Shown here one piece after another: positions 35,745-45,984 of a stretch of DNA of 64,000 bases (its first letter is position 1; each line of letters begins with the position of its first letter). A program made the translations under genes and the position numbers. The stretch is from NCBI RefSeq assembly GCF_040436345.1, contig NC_133218.1:3775484-3839483 (forward strand). Reading direction: 5' to 3'. Under the pieces are notes generated by a model. The model searched no databases and was not told the DNA's origin. It worked only from the letters and a program-made list of their open reading frames with translations. Source of the DNA: Pagrus major (taxonomy: Eukaryota; Chordata; Actinopteri; Spariformes; Sparidae).

Positions 35745-36370
35745 TTGTCCGCATGTCCACCGGTCACGTTCTTGTCAGGGCTATATCTCAGGAAAGCCTT
35801 GAGGGATTTTCTTCGAATCTGGCACATAAATGTCCACTGTGTTACAGGATAATAACTTTTTCTTGTCGACTAAACATTTGTATTCAAGTTGTAATCAGTA
35901 GTTTGTTTGATTTTTCTGATCAAACCTGGGGGGAGACATTATAAGACTCTTTAGGCTTTTGGCCTTGCTTAAATATTCTGCTAATGTTCTCTTGTGTGCT
36001 ATTAAATAAATCAAAATCATTTGGACTCGAGGATGATTAGCGCTGATTAGAATTTGTGTGAATTTCTGTCAAAATCAAAGTATAAATTCTTGCCAAATCT
36101 CTAACAGGATAAAATGAAGTGATGACATTTTGTATATCCCATTGGTCAACTTCACTGTGACATCATAATGTTCATCATAACGCACTTTTCTGGCCCTTAC
36201 TGAGCGCAGTAACTCAGGAACAGAAGGAAAGATTGTGACTATATTTCACATTTCAGAGACTAGATTGTTGACACTAATCTTGGGTGTCCACCTTGAAACT
36301 GGCGATTGTAGAGATCGTCTGTGCTGCCGGTTTGAAGACGTGTGTGAGCATCCATGTTTTACAGTTTGCA
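35745..36370 (+). repeat. Dispersed repeat in the last rbpms2 intron
   Basis: Phrases such as GATGACATTTTGTATATCCC, CACTGTGACATCATAATGTT and GAACAGAAGGAAAGATTGTG are, from memory, typical of a repeat frequent in fish introns. An open frame of 159 codons (36,235-36,714) overlaps its end and is not considered a gene. Confidence 0.4.
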
Positions 36371-36814
36371 GCAACGAGCAACCACAAGGTGGAAATTCTT
36401 ATTTGGCATTTTCATGGGATTTATTGACAAGAAAAATACAGAATATCACCAGATTATACTTTGTGCTGTGGTTTTTGAGTCAATTCCACATTCACCATCC
36501 TGCTGCCATCAAATACCTAATAGCACAACAAATGTGTATTACTCTGCTGCTGAAACTAGTTCCCAGTAAACACTATTTACTTCTAAAGCTACAAATTTGT
36601 GGCCTGTTTGATTATTTTGGCTTGGAGCTGAGAGCCATTGACCGGCTGGGGAAGTCAAAGTATTTTGAGACTGTTACATGTTGTTTTGGGGCTTTCATGG
36701 ATAAGTTACAGTAAGAAGAGTATAATAAGACTTGTTCCCCAAGTTCTTTGTGTTTTGTGAAATGAGGCTTATCGGCATGTTTGGACTAACTCCTGTTCTC
36801 CATGTTTCCTTCAG

Positions 36815-37905
36815 GCCTCTGGAAACCACACCTTTGTCCAGCTGAAGTGAGGTTTGCCAAGCTCTTCATTAATTTAATCAGGTTTATTTAATGGACAAAT
36901 ATGCATTACTATAAACAAACAGTATTTATATCTCCTCCCGATTGTCTCTGGGGGGAGTGTGAGATGAAACCATCTTTTGCTGTCGACAATCTGAGCTTAT
37001 CCTGGGCAACTATTGCGGTACCATCTTCAATAAAAAAAAATAAAAACCAACAACCTCATGCAAAGCCTAGTCAAACTCTATGGGCCGTAATTGCTGAGGA
37101 GAATTGTTGAATTGAAGCTACAGTTGTTAAGCTAGTCCTTCCATGGGTAACCGCTGCTCCTGGGAGGTTTAGAAGCGTTAAGAGTCGTTGCATGTTAGTC
37201 TTTTTGGCATGAATTTAGAACGCAGAGTTCTGTGTATCCTAATTTTCTTAGTGTTTGTGTTGCCTCTTTACCTTGGCCTAGACAGCGAAATGTTTTGTTT
37301 TCCTGTAGAACCTTGGTCTTACCTCTGTGAAAGCTAGGCTGTTCTGTAAATGGCTTATCTCGCATGGACCTTGTGAATGCATCCCTACGTTCTATGACAA
37401 CCCCCGTCCCTATGATCATATCAATGTCTGTCATTATTTGAGCAAAGGAAAGTACAAATATTTTTGTACTTTTTTGCGTAATGTATATTTATGCATTTTT
37501 GTGCAACTAAATAATGAACCTGTATAAGTTGGATGTTTAGTCGTCTCTTGTGTTTTTGGTGTTACTTTTTGATCCTATAATCCTGTTGACGTAGTTTTAA
37601 AAAGGAAAAAAGTGCAATTTGTTTAAAGGGGAAAAGTGGGTTATCTGTCAAAAAATGGTATTCTGAACGTGGCTTGTGCCATTCTGCTAAAATGAGATTG
37701 CTGTAAAACGATCTTTTCAGAATGTGAAACTGGACTACAAACGTAAAGGGTTGCTTTTTTTTGTGGGGCCATTTTGAAATGGGACGCAGGATTAGAGCGA
37801 TGGAGGAATTTAGTTTGTGGTTTAGAACATGTTTGTCTTTGTATCTGCTGTGCATAAGATGTACAAAATATTCCCATCTTATGAATAAAAGAAGTGAATG
37901 CATTC
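36815..37905 (+). other. rbpms2: rbpms2 3' UTR exon
   Basis: The acceptor CATGTTTCCTTCAG precedes 36,815 and matches the donor at 35,131. The following kilobase is unique, T-rich and noncoding, ending near AATAAA at 37,884-37,889. The exon is inferred from splice signals and the polyadenylation signal; transcript evidence would settle its limits. Confidence 0.6.
37884..37889 (+). terminator. rbpms2: Candidate polyadenylation signal of rbpms2
   Basis: Canonical AATAAA about 1.07 kb into the 3' UTR exon; GT/T-rich sequence follows (CCTGTTTGGGCATCTGTC). Cleavage is expected near 37,900-37,910. Confidence 0.55.
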
Positions 37906-40900
37906 CTGTTTGGGCATCTGTCATTTATCACTGCAGCGAGCCAATCAAAAGCTAACAAACGCTCTGACACTCCATGCTGACTCCAAGAACTAAACTCTGT
38001 GGACATCAGATGTTGACATCAATAATTCATGCCAACTTTTCATTTGTAATGCACCGCTGCATTAGTGTCTCTTTGCATCATGCGCAGAGCTGACCTCCAC
38101 ACTCTGCCCTCATAAGCTGGTAAGACGCGCTGCTCATCCAACCATGACGGCTCCTCGAGGGACTCTTAAGTGGCTTCTCAATGTGACCAGCTGCTTAATT
38201 GTGGTGGTGAAGGTGCTGCTGGTTAACTGTAAACATATGTCCATATTGTGCCAATTAAGTTATGGTACATACAGGATGGGTTTGACAACATTTGATCCAA
38301 TACTCAATGACAGCTTCATCTGTGTGGCTTTTTTTTGTTTTGTTAGATATGTTTAGATTTTATTTACCACAAGAACATAACACAGACATGGACCATAGTA
38401 ACACGAACAAACAAAATAGCTCAGATCCACAAATTAAAATCATAGGTTACAGTCCAGTTGCAGGAAACTCTTGTAAAATAATGGCGGAACAGAAAGGTCA
38501 GGCACAAGATGATTCAGATCGGGCTGCCAACCTTAGTTGAACTGATCTGCTGTTGCATGTAGAATATTTGTAAGATATTCCAAGGAACCAGTTAAAATAT
38601 AACTTTACACCATCTTTTAACAGAAGGGAGCTTGTGATATATTTTTTCTAGAAGCAAATGTATAATGTTATACACTACAGCAGCTAAATTCCTACTTTAA
38701 AGGCCCAAATCAGAGACATTGGGTCTATTTCTAAATCCTTGTCAAATATTCTTTCCATCCCATACAGTAAGTCAGACAAATACTTTTTGTAATTTCCGAC
38801 ATGACCGTAAGCAATGCGTTAAGGTACCTATTTTTGAGACACAAAGGAGAAAGTGAAGGGTTAAAGGAATGTCTCCGATTAAAAGATCTGTGTTCTACGT
38901 GTCTGTGTGGCATTTTTAAATCTTTACATCAGCGTCCAGTGAGCGAAGGTTTGAAGTTGACGCTTTAAGCTCAAGGTATTATGGGTTTGAATTAGGGTTG
39001 CATTAGTGAAAGATTTTCATGGAACAATAACCAGCTCAGAAAATATCACAGTTTACGATAATACACGATTATTCAGTTACAATGACCCTTAAATGAATGG
39101 GTTTTTCTTTCGGGTAAACAAAGGCTTTATTATAATTACACAAAATATTATGTCCTGACAGACATGAAACTTGAAATATGTTTTAATGAGTAAACATTAA
39201 TACCGTTGATGAGCAGATGTACACACTAATTGTCAATTGTCATAACATGCTATACTTTGAAACTGGTGCACTGCTGCAACCCCAGTTTAAATGTAATCGA
39301 TTTCTTTTTTAACAAATATGTAAGATTTTATTTAAATTTTTCTCAAGATACAATGTACACTCACACATCAATAAAACAAAGACCAACAATCATACAACTA
39401 CACACATTTAAACCACACATCAAACAAATAAACTCAACTCTACCTAAATATGTCATCTGGTCAACGTAAATTAAATATGTTAAATCTAATAACTCATTTT
39501 TCTCTATCATGTACCTCCTGTTTTTTTTTCAAACCAACTAAACATCAACTAGGTACAATACATGTACATTAAATGTATTTGATTTCTGTATTTCTAGTTT
39601 TTTGACCATTTAATCAAACATCAGGATAGGTGCAAAAGGAGATTAGTGCAGAAACAATAATTTGACTGATTTTGAGAAGTTAATAATCAAGTAAAAAAGT
39701 CAAACATTTGTTTCTCAAATGTGGTGCTGAGCAGCTTTTCTGCTAAATCTCATTGTAGACTGAGTATATTTTGGTTTAGGATTGTTCCTGAGATGTAAAA
39801 ACATTTAAAGACCTCACCCTGATCAACAATTTCACTGTTTTTGGACATTTTCTAAACTGAACTCATCCACAGATTATTCAATAACAGAGATGAATCATTA
39901 GGACTCTGTGATGCATCAATGGTTGTTGACAAAGTCCAAAAGAGAGCCGATCAATTAAATGTTAAACGAACAACACGGTTCAGAAGAAGCAAATATTTCT
40001 CAAGAATCAGCCACTTGCCCTTCATGGAAACACGGGTCAGTTAACATCACTTTCTCACAGAATATTTGGATTGACATGAAATCAATACAGAGTGTGAAGA
40101 CGGGGATGCTGCGGATTGGAAGGCAGGACATTCGCTTCTCTCCGCTGTTTTCATCTGCAGATACGAGCAGTATGCCAGGATCAGATATAAACCTAAACAT
40201 GTCCTATCTCTTCTGTTGCTGAGAGGATTTAATACCTTTTTTCTTCTTTTGTGATTGTTTCACAAGAAACATGCACAGTATGTCATGTTCTGTATAAAAC
40301 AAAATGTCAGTTTATTTTGTGTATTTATCCTGAAGTCGTCCTTCCAGCCTGCAGTGTGTCAGCAGGGATCAACATTTTCCTTCAGGAACCAAAACTGTTT
40401 CTACAAAATAAAAGACGTCCCTGTCAAGTAAATCGACAGTATATTTAAGGGTTGGAGACGACATAAGAATAGTTGTTTTATGTAATAAATACATTACAAT
40501 GCAATAAAAGCATCCGTATTTTATAGATTGTTGAAATGAAAATACACTGATAATCATTGTTTGTCCTTCAGAAAATTGTAGGAGAAAAAACATCTTTCTT
40601 TTTGCATTTCTTCTTATATTTCTAACAAATGATTGTCAGATAAACATTTTTGTATAGTATATATATAAATGAATGTACATTTACATTGTTTATTCTGTTT
40701 CTGTGTAAACAATACACTGACAACCCTTCAAGTCATGTTTTTGTCACATTTTTAAAGAACTGTGTCTGGGCCACACGATTTTTAAAATCATGAAGATGCA
40801 GCATATAAGAAATAAAGAAAAACGGCCTCTTATGGCAGGAGGCTCCATAAAGGAGGCCTGGAGATTTTAAAGCAGGACTTTGTCGCCCTCTACTGGCCCA

Positions 40901-41186
40901 ACATCCACATGACCAGCTGCAGAGAGCAAGCTGATAAAGGTGTCTTTTTGTCATCTGTGCTCTCAGAAACATCAGGACTGTCCTTCAGATGAAATATGCA
41001 TTTTAACATATGCATGGCCTGGGTAGTATGGAATATCTACTTGTATTTTAATAACAATCTGGTATGTGTTTTCTATAGTTGTGTCATTTGATTCATTTTA
41101 TGAAGATCAACATGATTGTTTTATTTTATTCATGTCTTCTGTTTACATCTGCAAGTTGTTCCTTCGTGTTGCTTGCATGGCTATAT

Positions 41187-41705
41187 GCAGTGTTGTAAAA
41201 AGTACCGAAAAGTCAAGTAAAGATACTGTATTCAAATATCACTTTGTTTAAAGTTAATGTCACTCATACGGATAGTACTTGAGTAAAGAATCTGGTATTA
41301 AATGTTGCCTACTTAAGTATCAAAAGCAATTTTCTGGCTATAAATGAACTCAAGTATCAAAAGCACAAGTAAAAGTGAATTATACATTTATTTACACATA
41401 TATGTACTGTATACTTGGGGTTGACTGATTTTCGGCTTCGCTGATTATCAGAATCAGTTTTTTTTAAATCAGATTGTGATAATAAATTAATTAATTTAAA
41501 AGGGGCAAATTTCGTTTTCAAACTCAGAATTTTAATATTTACAATGTTAGAGGTAATAATATTATATCATATATTATATAATTATATATATAAATATTTA
41601 CTTTTTCCATAACTGAATAAACAAGCTGTTATCAGAGAACAGCAAGTACAACATTGTACTTGAGTACAGTATTTGAGTAAATGTACTTAGTTGCATTCCA
41701 CCACT
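41187..41705 (+). repeat. AAGTA-family repeat with a nested MITE
   Basis: The left end (GCAGTGTTGTAAAAAGTACC) and the right end (GAGTAAATGTACTTAGTTGC then ATTCCACCACTG) are typical outer parts of a common fish element. The middle is interrupted by unrelated AT-rich sequence and by a minus-strand fragment of the TTAA MITE at 41,494-41,643. Confidence 0.45.
41494..41643 (-). mobile_element. TTAA MITE, copy 4 (partial, minus strand)
   Basis: Reverse complement of the right half of the family: TTAAAAGGGGCAAAT, CAAACTCAGAATTTTAATAT, TTCCATAACTGAATAAACAA and CAGAGAACAG. The left half is missing. Confidence 0.5.
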
Positions 41706-43458
41706 GGCTTCTTGTTGCTCTGCATGTCTTGTGTTTTGTCTGGAGAGTTATTGTTTTGTTGCTGTCTTTACAAATGTATCACTTTATTATTTTTGAAAAA
41801 AATCACACTAAAGGACTCCAGCTGAAAATGATTCAGCCGGCTAACGCTGACACATTTACAGAAATGTGATTTATGCGTCCTGTCCTCACTAATAAATGAA
41901 TAAATATTAAATGAAACATGCATCACAAGTCCTCACACAGCAATACATGACTACATGATGTGTGCAGCCCTGCTCATCCACAAACTTTCTTCTTCTCTAT
42001 TTATTTTTCCTTATCATTTTTCTCTACTGTGACTCTAATGTCTTCCTCTGGGATCCGTAAAGCATTTCTCATTCTGATCTTTTGTTATACTTCTTATTGC
42101 AGCTAATATATGTATATACACCATAGTAACATGTTTGTACTATTTTCCCAGTTTTTCAACCAACACTGCAAATGACCAGTTTAAAGTGGAACCAGCAAAA
42201 CTTTATCAAACCATATGAAGGGTTAGGGTTTATTTCTAATTTGATATATTTCTATTTGTGTGCTCATGTTCTGTTATTCTCTGTCCTCACTGAAGTGACT
42301 CTGCTGTGTCTGCACAGACATTATTTCCCATGTGGATCAATAACTTTCCATCTTATCCTTAAATTATCTTAAATTCAGTTAGATGACAGTTCTTACCTCT
42401 GATCACATTCTCATAAAGTCTTTCTTATTAAGTGCCAGCTCTACATGAAGTATAAAGGTCATAACAGTCAATTAACTGGATGATTTAAGTCTCCTCACAT
42501 TTAATCTGCCCTGCTGTTACTGTGTGAGGGGAGAGTATCTACTGTGTGTGATTTTAAACTCAAAACATCCCCATGTTTCTTCAGTCTTGGGGTCAAAGTA
42601 GGTCTACTAATGTTAACTTCCTTAGAAACTACCTTTATGTTGAGCATTGTTGGAGGAAGCCTGAAATCTAAAAAAATCACCACCACAGCTTCATTGTCAC
42701 AGTCGTGCATGTATGACAATAAAGGACTTAATCCAAACATAGAGCTGGTAAACCGATGAGTCATGAATATGAATGAAAATGTCCACTTTTAAGTTGGTAT
42801 AAGCTTTCGAGATTTGATACAGGAGCTTTCTGTGTCTATTTAGGAAGAGTTTTCTTACGTTATCTTGTTGCAGGTGCACAGTACACTTGGACAGTGTCAC
42901 CAAGGTTAGAGGAGGCCGGGTGAAGAAAGTAAAAGAGCAGCTCTTGTTCCTCTCTCGTTGCCACCACCGAGGTACCCTGAATCCAAACTTGTTCCAGTGG
43001 AGCCGGTCAGTGGAGTTGTACTGGGCAGCAACCAGTCAGATCATTATCTTCATTTTACCAGGTTTTCTCATAGATATCAAGATCTGTTGAGCACAGCAGA
43101 AAAAATGTGAAGAAAGAGAAGAAGGCACACAATCAAACACATCTAAAACATTCACAAGCATGTCTGAAAAGCTCCTAAATGAGAGGTTTAGTCAAGTTCA
43201 GTATTTATTAGTGCAGTATTAAGAATTAACCAGTCCTAAGATCTGATCCGATGAGCAGTAGTTTTAAATGAGTAATACAATATATAATATAATATAATGA
43301 GCAGCACGAAAGTACAAGAAATATTCTTTTAAGTGAATTATCATTAACGTTCACCCTCAACCTTGTTTTGCTTTTCCTTTCTGTTCTCTAACAGAAAGAT
43401 AACGCACAATCAAAGCTTCCAAGTCTTATTACAATGACTATCTCCACAGTCAAGAGTA

Positions 43459-43955
43459 GGGGTAGAACGAGTATTGGCCCTGGCTGATTATCGGGGTTGA
43501 TATTCAGCATTTTCAGTATCAGTCATTTTTCTGTCAGATTGCAGATATAATAAACTAATGTAAAAATATGCTACTGTGGCTCTGATGTACAACAACAACA
43601 ACTCTACAACAATATCTGATTGGTAACACATCACAATATATTACCTATAAACACTGAATAATCTGAATCTGCAAAGTAACTTGTAACTAAATTTATTAAA
43701 TAAATGTAGTGAAGAGGGAGTATAAAGTAGCGGTAAATGGAAATACTCAAGTAAAGTAATTGTACTTAAGAACAGTACTTGAGTAAACTGTATTTAGCTT
43801 TATCTCATCGCTGGTTGTTCAAAATTTGGACACAAAAAGTTTCATTTTTACTGCAGATATATCCGTCGCAAATATCTGTTTTCATTCTGCTTAATTTCTA
43901 ATAACTGGTATCTGTATTGGTCCTGAAAAAGCCATATCACTTGACCCCTAGTCAA
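43459..43955. repeat. TIR-like element with nested AAGTA repeat
   Basis: The left end GTAGGGGTAGAACGAGTATT and, on the minus strand, the right end CTAGGGGTCAAGTGATATGG are similar inverted ends. An AAGTA-type fragment (43,715-43,812) sits inside it. Boundaries are approximate. Confidence 0.4.
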
Positions 43956-44896
43956 GAAAGCATAGTCATAGTGATCAGGATGTTCTTGCCAAACAAATAT
44001 TAACTCTCAGTGAGATTTCGGAAATAAATAATTGTTAAAAAACATGCTGTAGGCCAGGGATGAGCCTCCATATGACCTGTATTGAATTAGTGAGATACTA
44101 CCCTGGTTCAAGACCTCTTATCTGAATGGCCACATCTTAGTTTTGTTCAAGGGAATGAAATGAAATGTAATGAAATGTAATTTTAGTCTGATTATCAAGT
44201 TAAGAATGACGGAAGGAAGAAACCTTCTCTTATGGTTGAGATAAGTTGCAAATAGCTTTATATACACTATTATATACACTCATCAACATTAGTTAGGGAT
44301 ATTGGGATAAGGGTGCATATATGCATGTGCATGGATATGCGAAAAAAGTCAAATGAATTGTGTGGCATTATTTTCTGGGGACCAAAAATATTCATATATT
44401 CAATATAAAAATTCAGATATGTCACAGAATCAACAATCACGTGAAACACTAAAATACCCCTAACTAATTTTGAGTAGTGTACTCTAATAGACTATTACAG
44501 CAGGCCTATTTAACAGTATCTTATTTGTTAACCCTCTGAGGTCCAGGGTATAATTGGCCGTTTTTGTTGTTTTTCAGCACAACCTCACATGTGTGACCTT
44601 ACAGTTTCAATTTGACATACTGTACTAACACACTGGACCTAAAATCACACAAAAAACATACAATCTGAGTAGGAAAAGTTTGATGTTTTTACTGTGAAAA
44701 CCACAAACATGTTTAACAAACAATTTTTATAACTTAGAATGCAAATATAAATTGTTGTTTGCTAAATTTGTACATAAGTTTTTGAAATTTACAAAGTTAT
44801 ATACAACTATTCACATTAAAATACAGGCAATGCCTCAAGCAACTATTTACAACCATTTACAAAACAACCAGGTGTCACAATAAGATGCCACACAAA

Positions 44897-45109
44897 TTAT
44901 TTGTGCGACTCCAAAAAACAGTTCCTGTCCACCACAAGACAGAGAGACACATCACAGGCCTGACACTTCCATGGTGTCACCGAAACAAAAGATGGATCAC
45001 CCACTTCATGGTCAAAGTCCTCACTCTCTGGATTGGCTCCGTCTCCCTCAGCTCCTCCCAGCTCAGAGAAGCGCTGCGCTGCCCGCTCCACTTTCAGTAG
45101 CCGCCTCAT
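44897..45109 (-). pseudogene. piggyBac transposase remnant, N-terminus joined to C-terminal Cys-rich domain
   Basis: From ATG at 45,109 the 70-codon frame begins MRRLLKVERAAQRFSEL and an acidic stretch, like the N-terminus of fish piggyBac transposases. It then passes straight to KCQACDVSLCL...RNCFLESH, the C-terminal cysteine-rich (RING/PHD-like) zinc domain with CxxC, LC and CF..(Y/S)H. The catalytic DDD domain of several hundred residues is absent, so it cannot transpose DNA. The frame is still open, which may be chance or recent deletion. Confidence 0.65.
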
Positions 45110-45138
45110 TGTTTTGACACACAAAACAAAAAAAGAGG

Positions 45139-45201
45139 CTACACTACACACTAAACACACTACACTACACACCAAACACACTACACTACACACTAACTAT
45201 A
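45139..45201. repeat. Three tandem 21-bp units inside the piggyBac remnant
   Basis: Three adjacent copies of a 21-base unit starting CTACACTACACAC. The first two differ at one base and the third diverges at its end. On the minus strand they keep frame with the transposase remnant and encode a repeated CSVVCLV heptapeptide upstream of its ATG. Confidence 0.85.
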
Positions 45202-45689
45202 CACTCCAAACACGTTGAATGTCACAAATCTCTCAAATCTCAAAACTCACTATGGCTAGCTGCTAGGTATCGCTGTCTCTTTCGCTGCCATCACTCCGAC
45301 AACTTTCCCCTGTTCCTCAGCAACCAAATGCCATTTTTTTGATTGGTTGATGTGGTGCATTTATCCACCAATAGAAAAAATAATGGTAGCCACGTTTTTT
45401 TGCTTGCAAGCACTTTCCTGAGAATAGCCAGTTTTTACAGTTTCTTCCTGCACCAAACGTGACGACGTTATCCAGGAAAAAGCATGGCGTGACTTATTTA
45501 TCATAAGTCTGGTTTTACTTGGCCTATCAACAAAATTTAAAATCGCCTCTTGCTGCTACGTCATCTTAAATCGGTCATGTGATTTGGACACGCTGGCGCC
45601 TCCGTCGACCCCAGAGAGGTTAATACTTTGGGGCATGTCCCAGAATGCATTGTGCAGGATGACTGCAGGAATAAACTTTACAAAATAGA

Positions 45690-45969
45690 CAATATTAATG
45701 ATATAATATGATATATATATGTCTAAATGAATGTAGCTGTTAATGTTATATTTTTTATTGTTTTTAATATTATAATTCGCTTTGACACGTGCTTGTAGCT
45801 GTGCAGTGTTTCTCTTTGATGTGGAGCACGTGAGCCGCGGTGGTTGGCGGAGCGCACGTTCATCACATTGAGACTAATTAACTGCCGACAGACAAACAGC
45901 CAAATATGAGCTTTCATCGCAGGCAGCGGTTGATACTGTGGCATTTCTGTTAGGTCGTCAGTTCACATC
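45690..45969 (+). promoter_or_regulatory. cpeb1: Proximal promoter and 5' UTR of cpeb1
   Basis: The 280 bases before the start codon hold two perfect CACGTG E-boxes at 45,786-45,791 and 45,827-45,832, then a GC-rich patch (GAGCCGCGGTGGTTGGCGG). No TATA box is evident near a plausible start. The transcription start is not fixed from sequence. Confidence 0.45.
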
Positions 45970-45984
45970 ATGGCTTTTTCCCTG
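45970..45984 (+). CDS. cpeb1: cpeb1 coding exon 1 (five codons)
   Basis: ATG GCT TTT TCC CTG followed by the donor GTGAGT. The tiny first coding exon with MAF(S/P)L fits CPEB1 N-termini. Confidence 0.85.

Larger units (their letters stand above)
37910..44520. other. rbpms2-cpeb1 intergenic region
   Basis: No coding exon is recognised on either strand. Most of the recognisable sequence is transposon relics (listed separately at 41,187-41,705 and 43,459-43,955), with AT-rich stretches around 39,000-39,960 that resemble decayed MITEs. Confidence 0.5.
44528..45623 (-). mobile_element. Internally deleted piggyBac-like element
   Basis: TTAA lies at both ends (44,528-44,531 and 45,620-45,623). The termini read CCCTCTGAGGTCCAGGG at the left and, on the minus strand, CCTCTCTGGGGTCGACG at the right; they align with one single-base gap. 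TTAA target sites and CCCTCTGRGGTC ends fit fish piggyBac elements. A minus-strand open frame carries both ends of the transposase with the catalytic middle missing. It ends about 350 bases before the cpeb1 start codon. Confidence 0.75.

Noticed and set aside
36235-36714. 159-codon open frame on plus strand
   Set aside because: Overlaps a dispersed repeat, lies in the last rbpms2 intron, has no recognisable domain and no splice logic.
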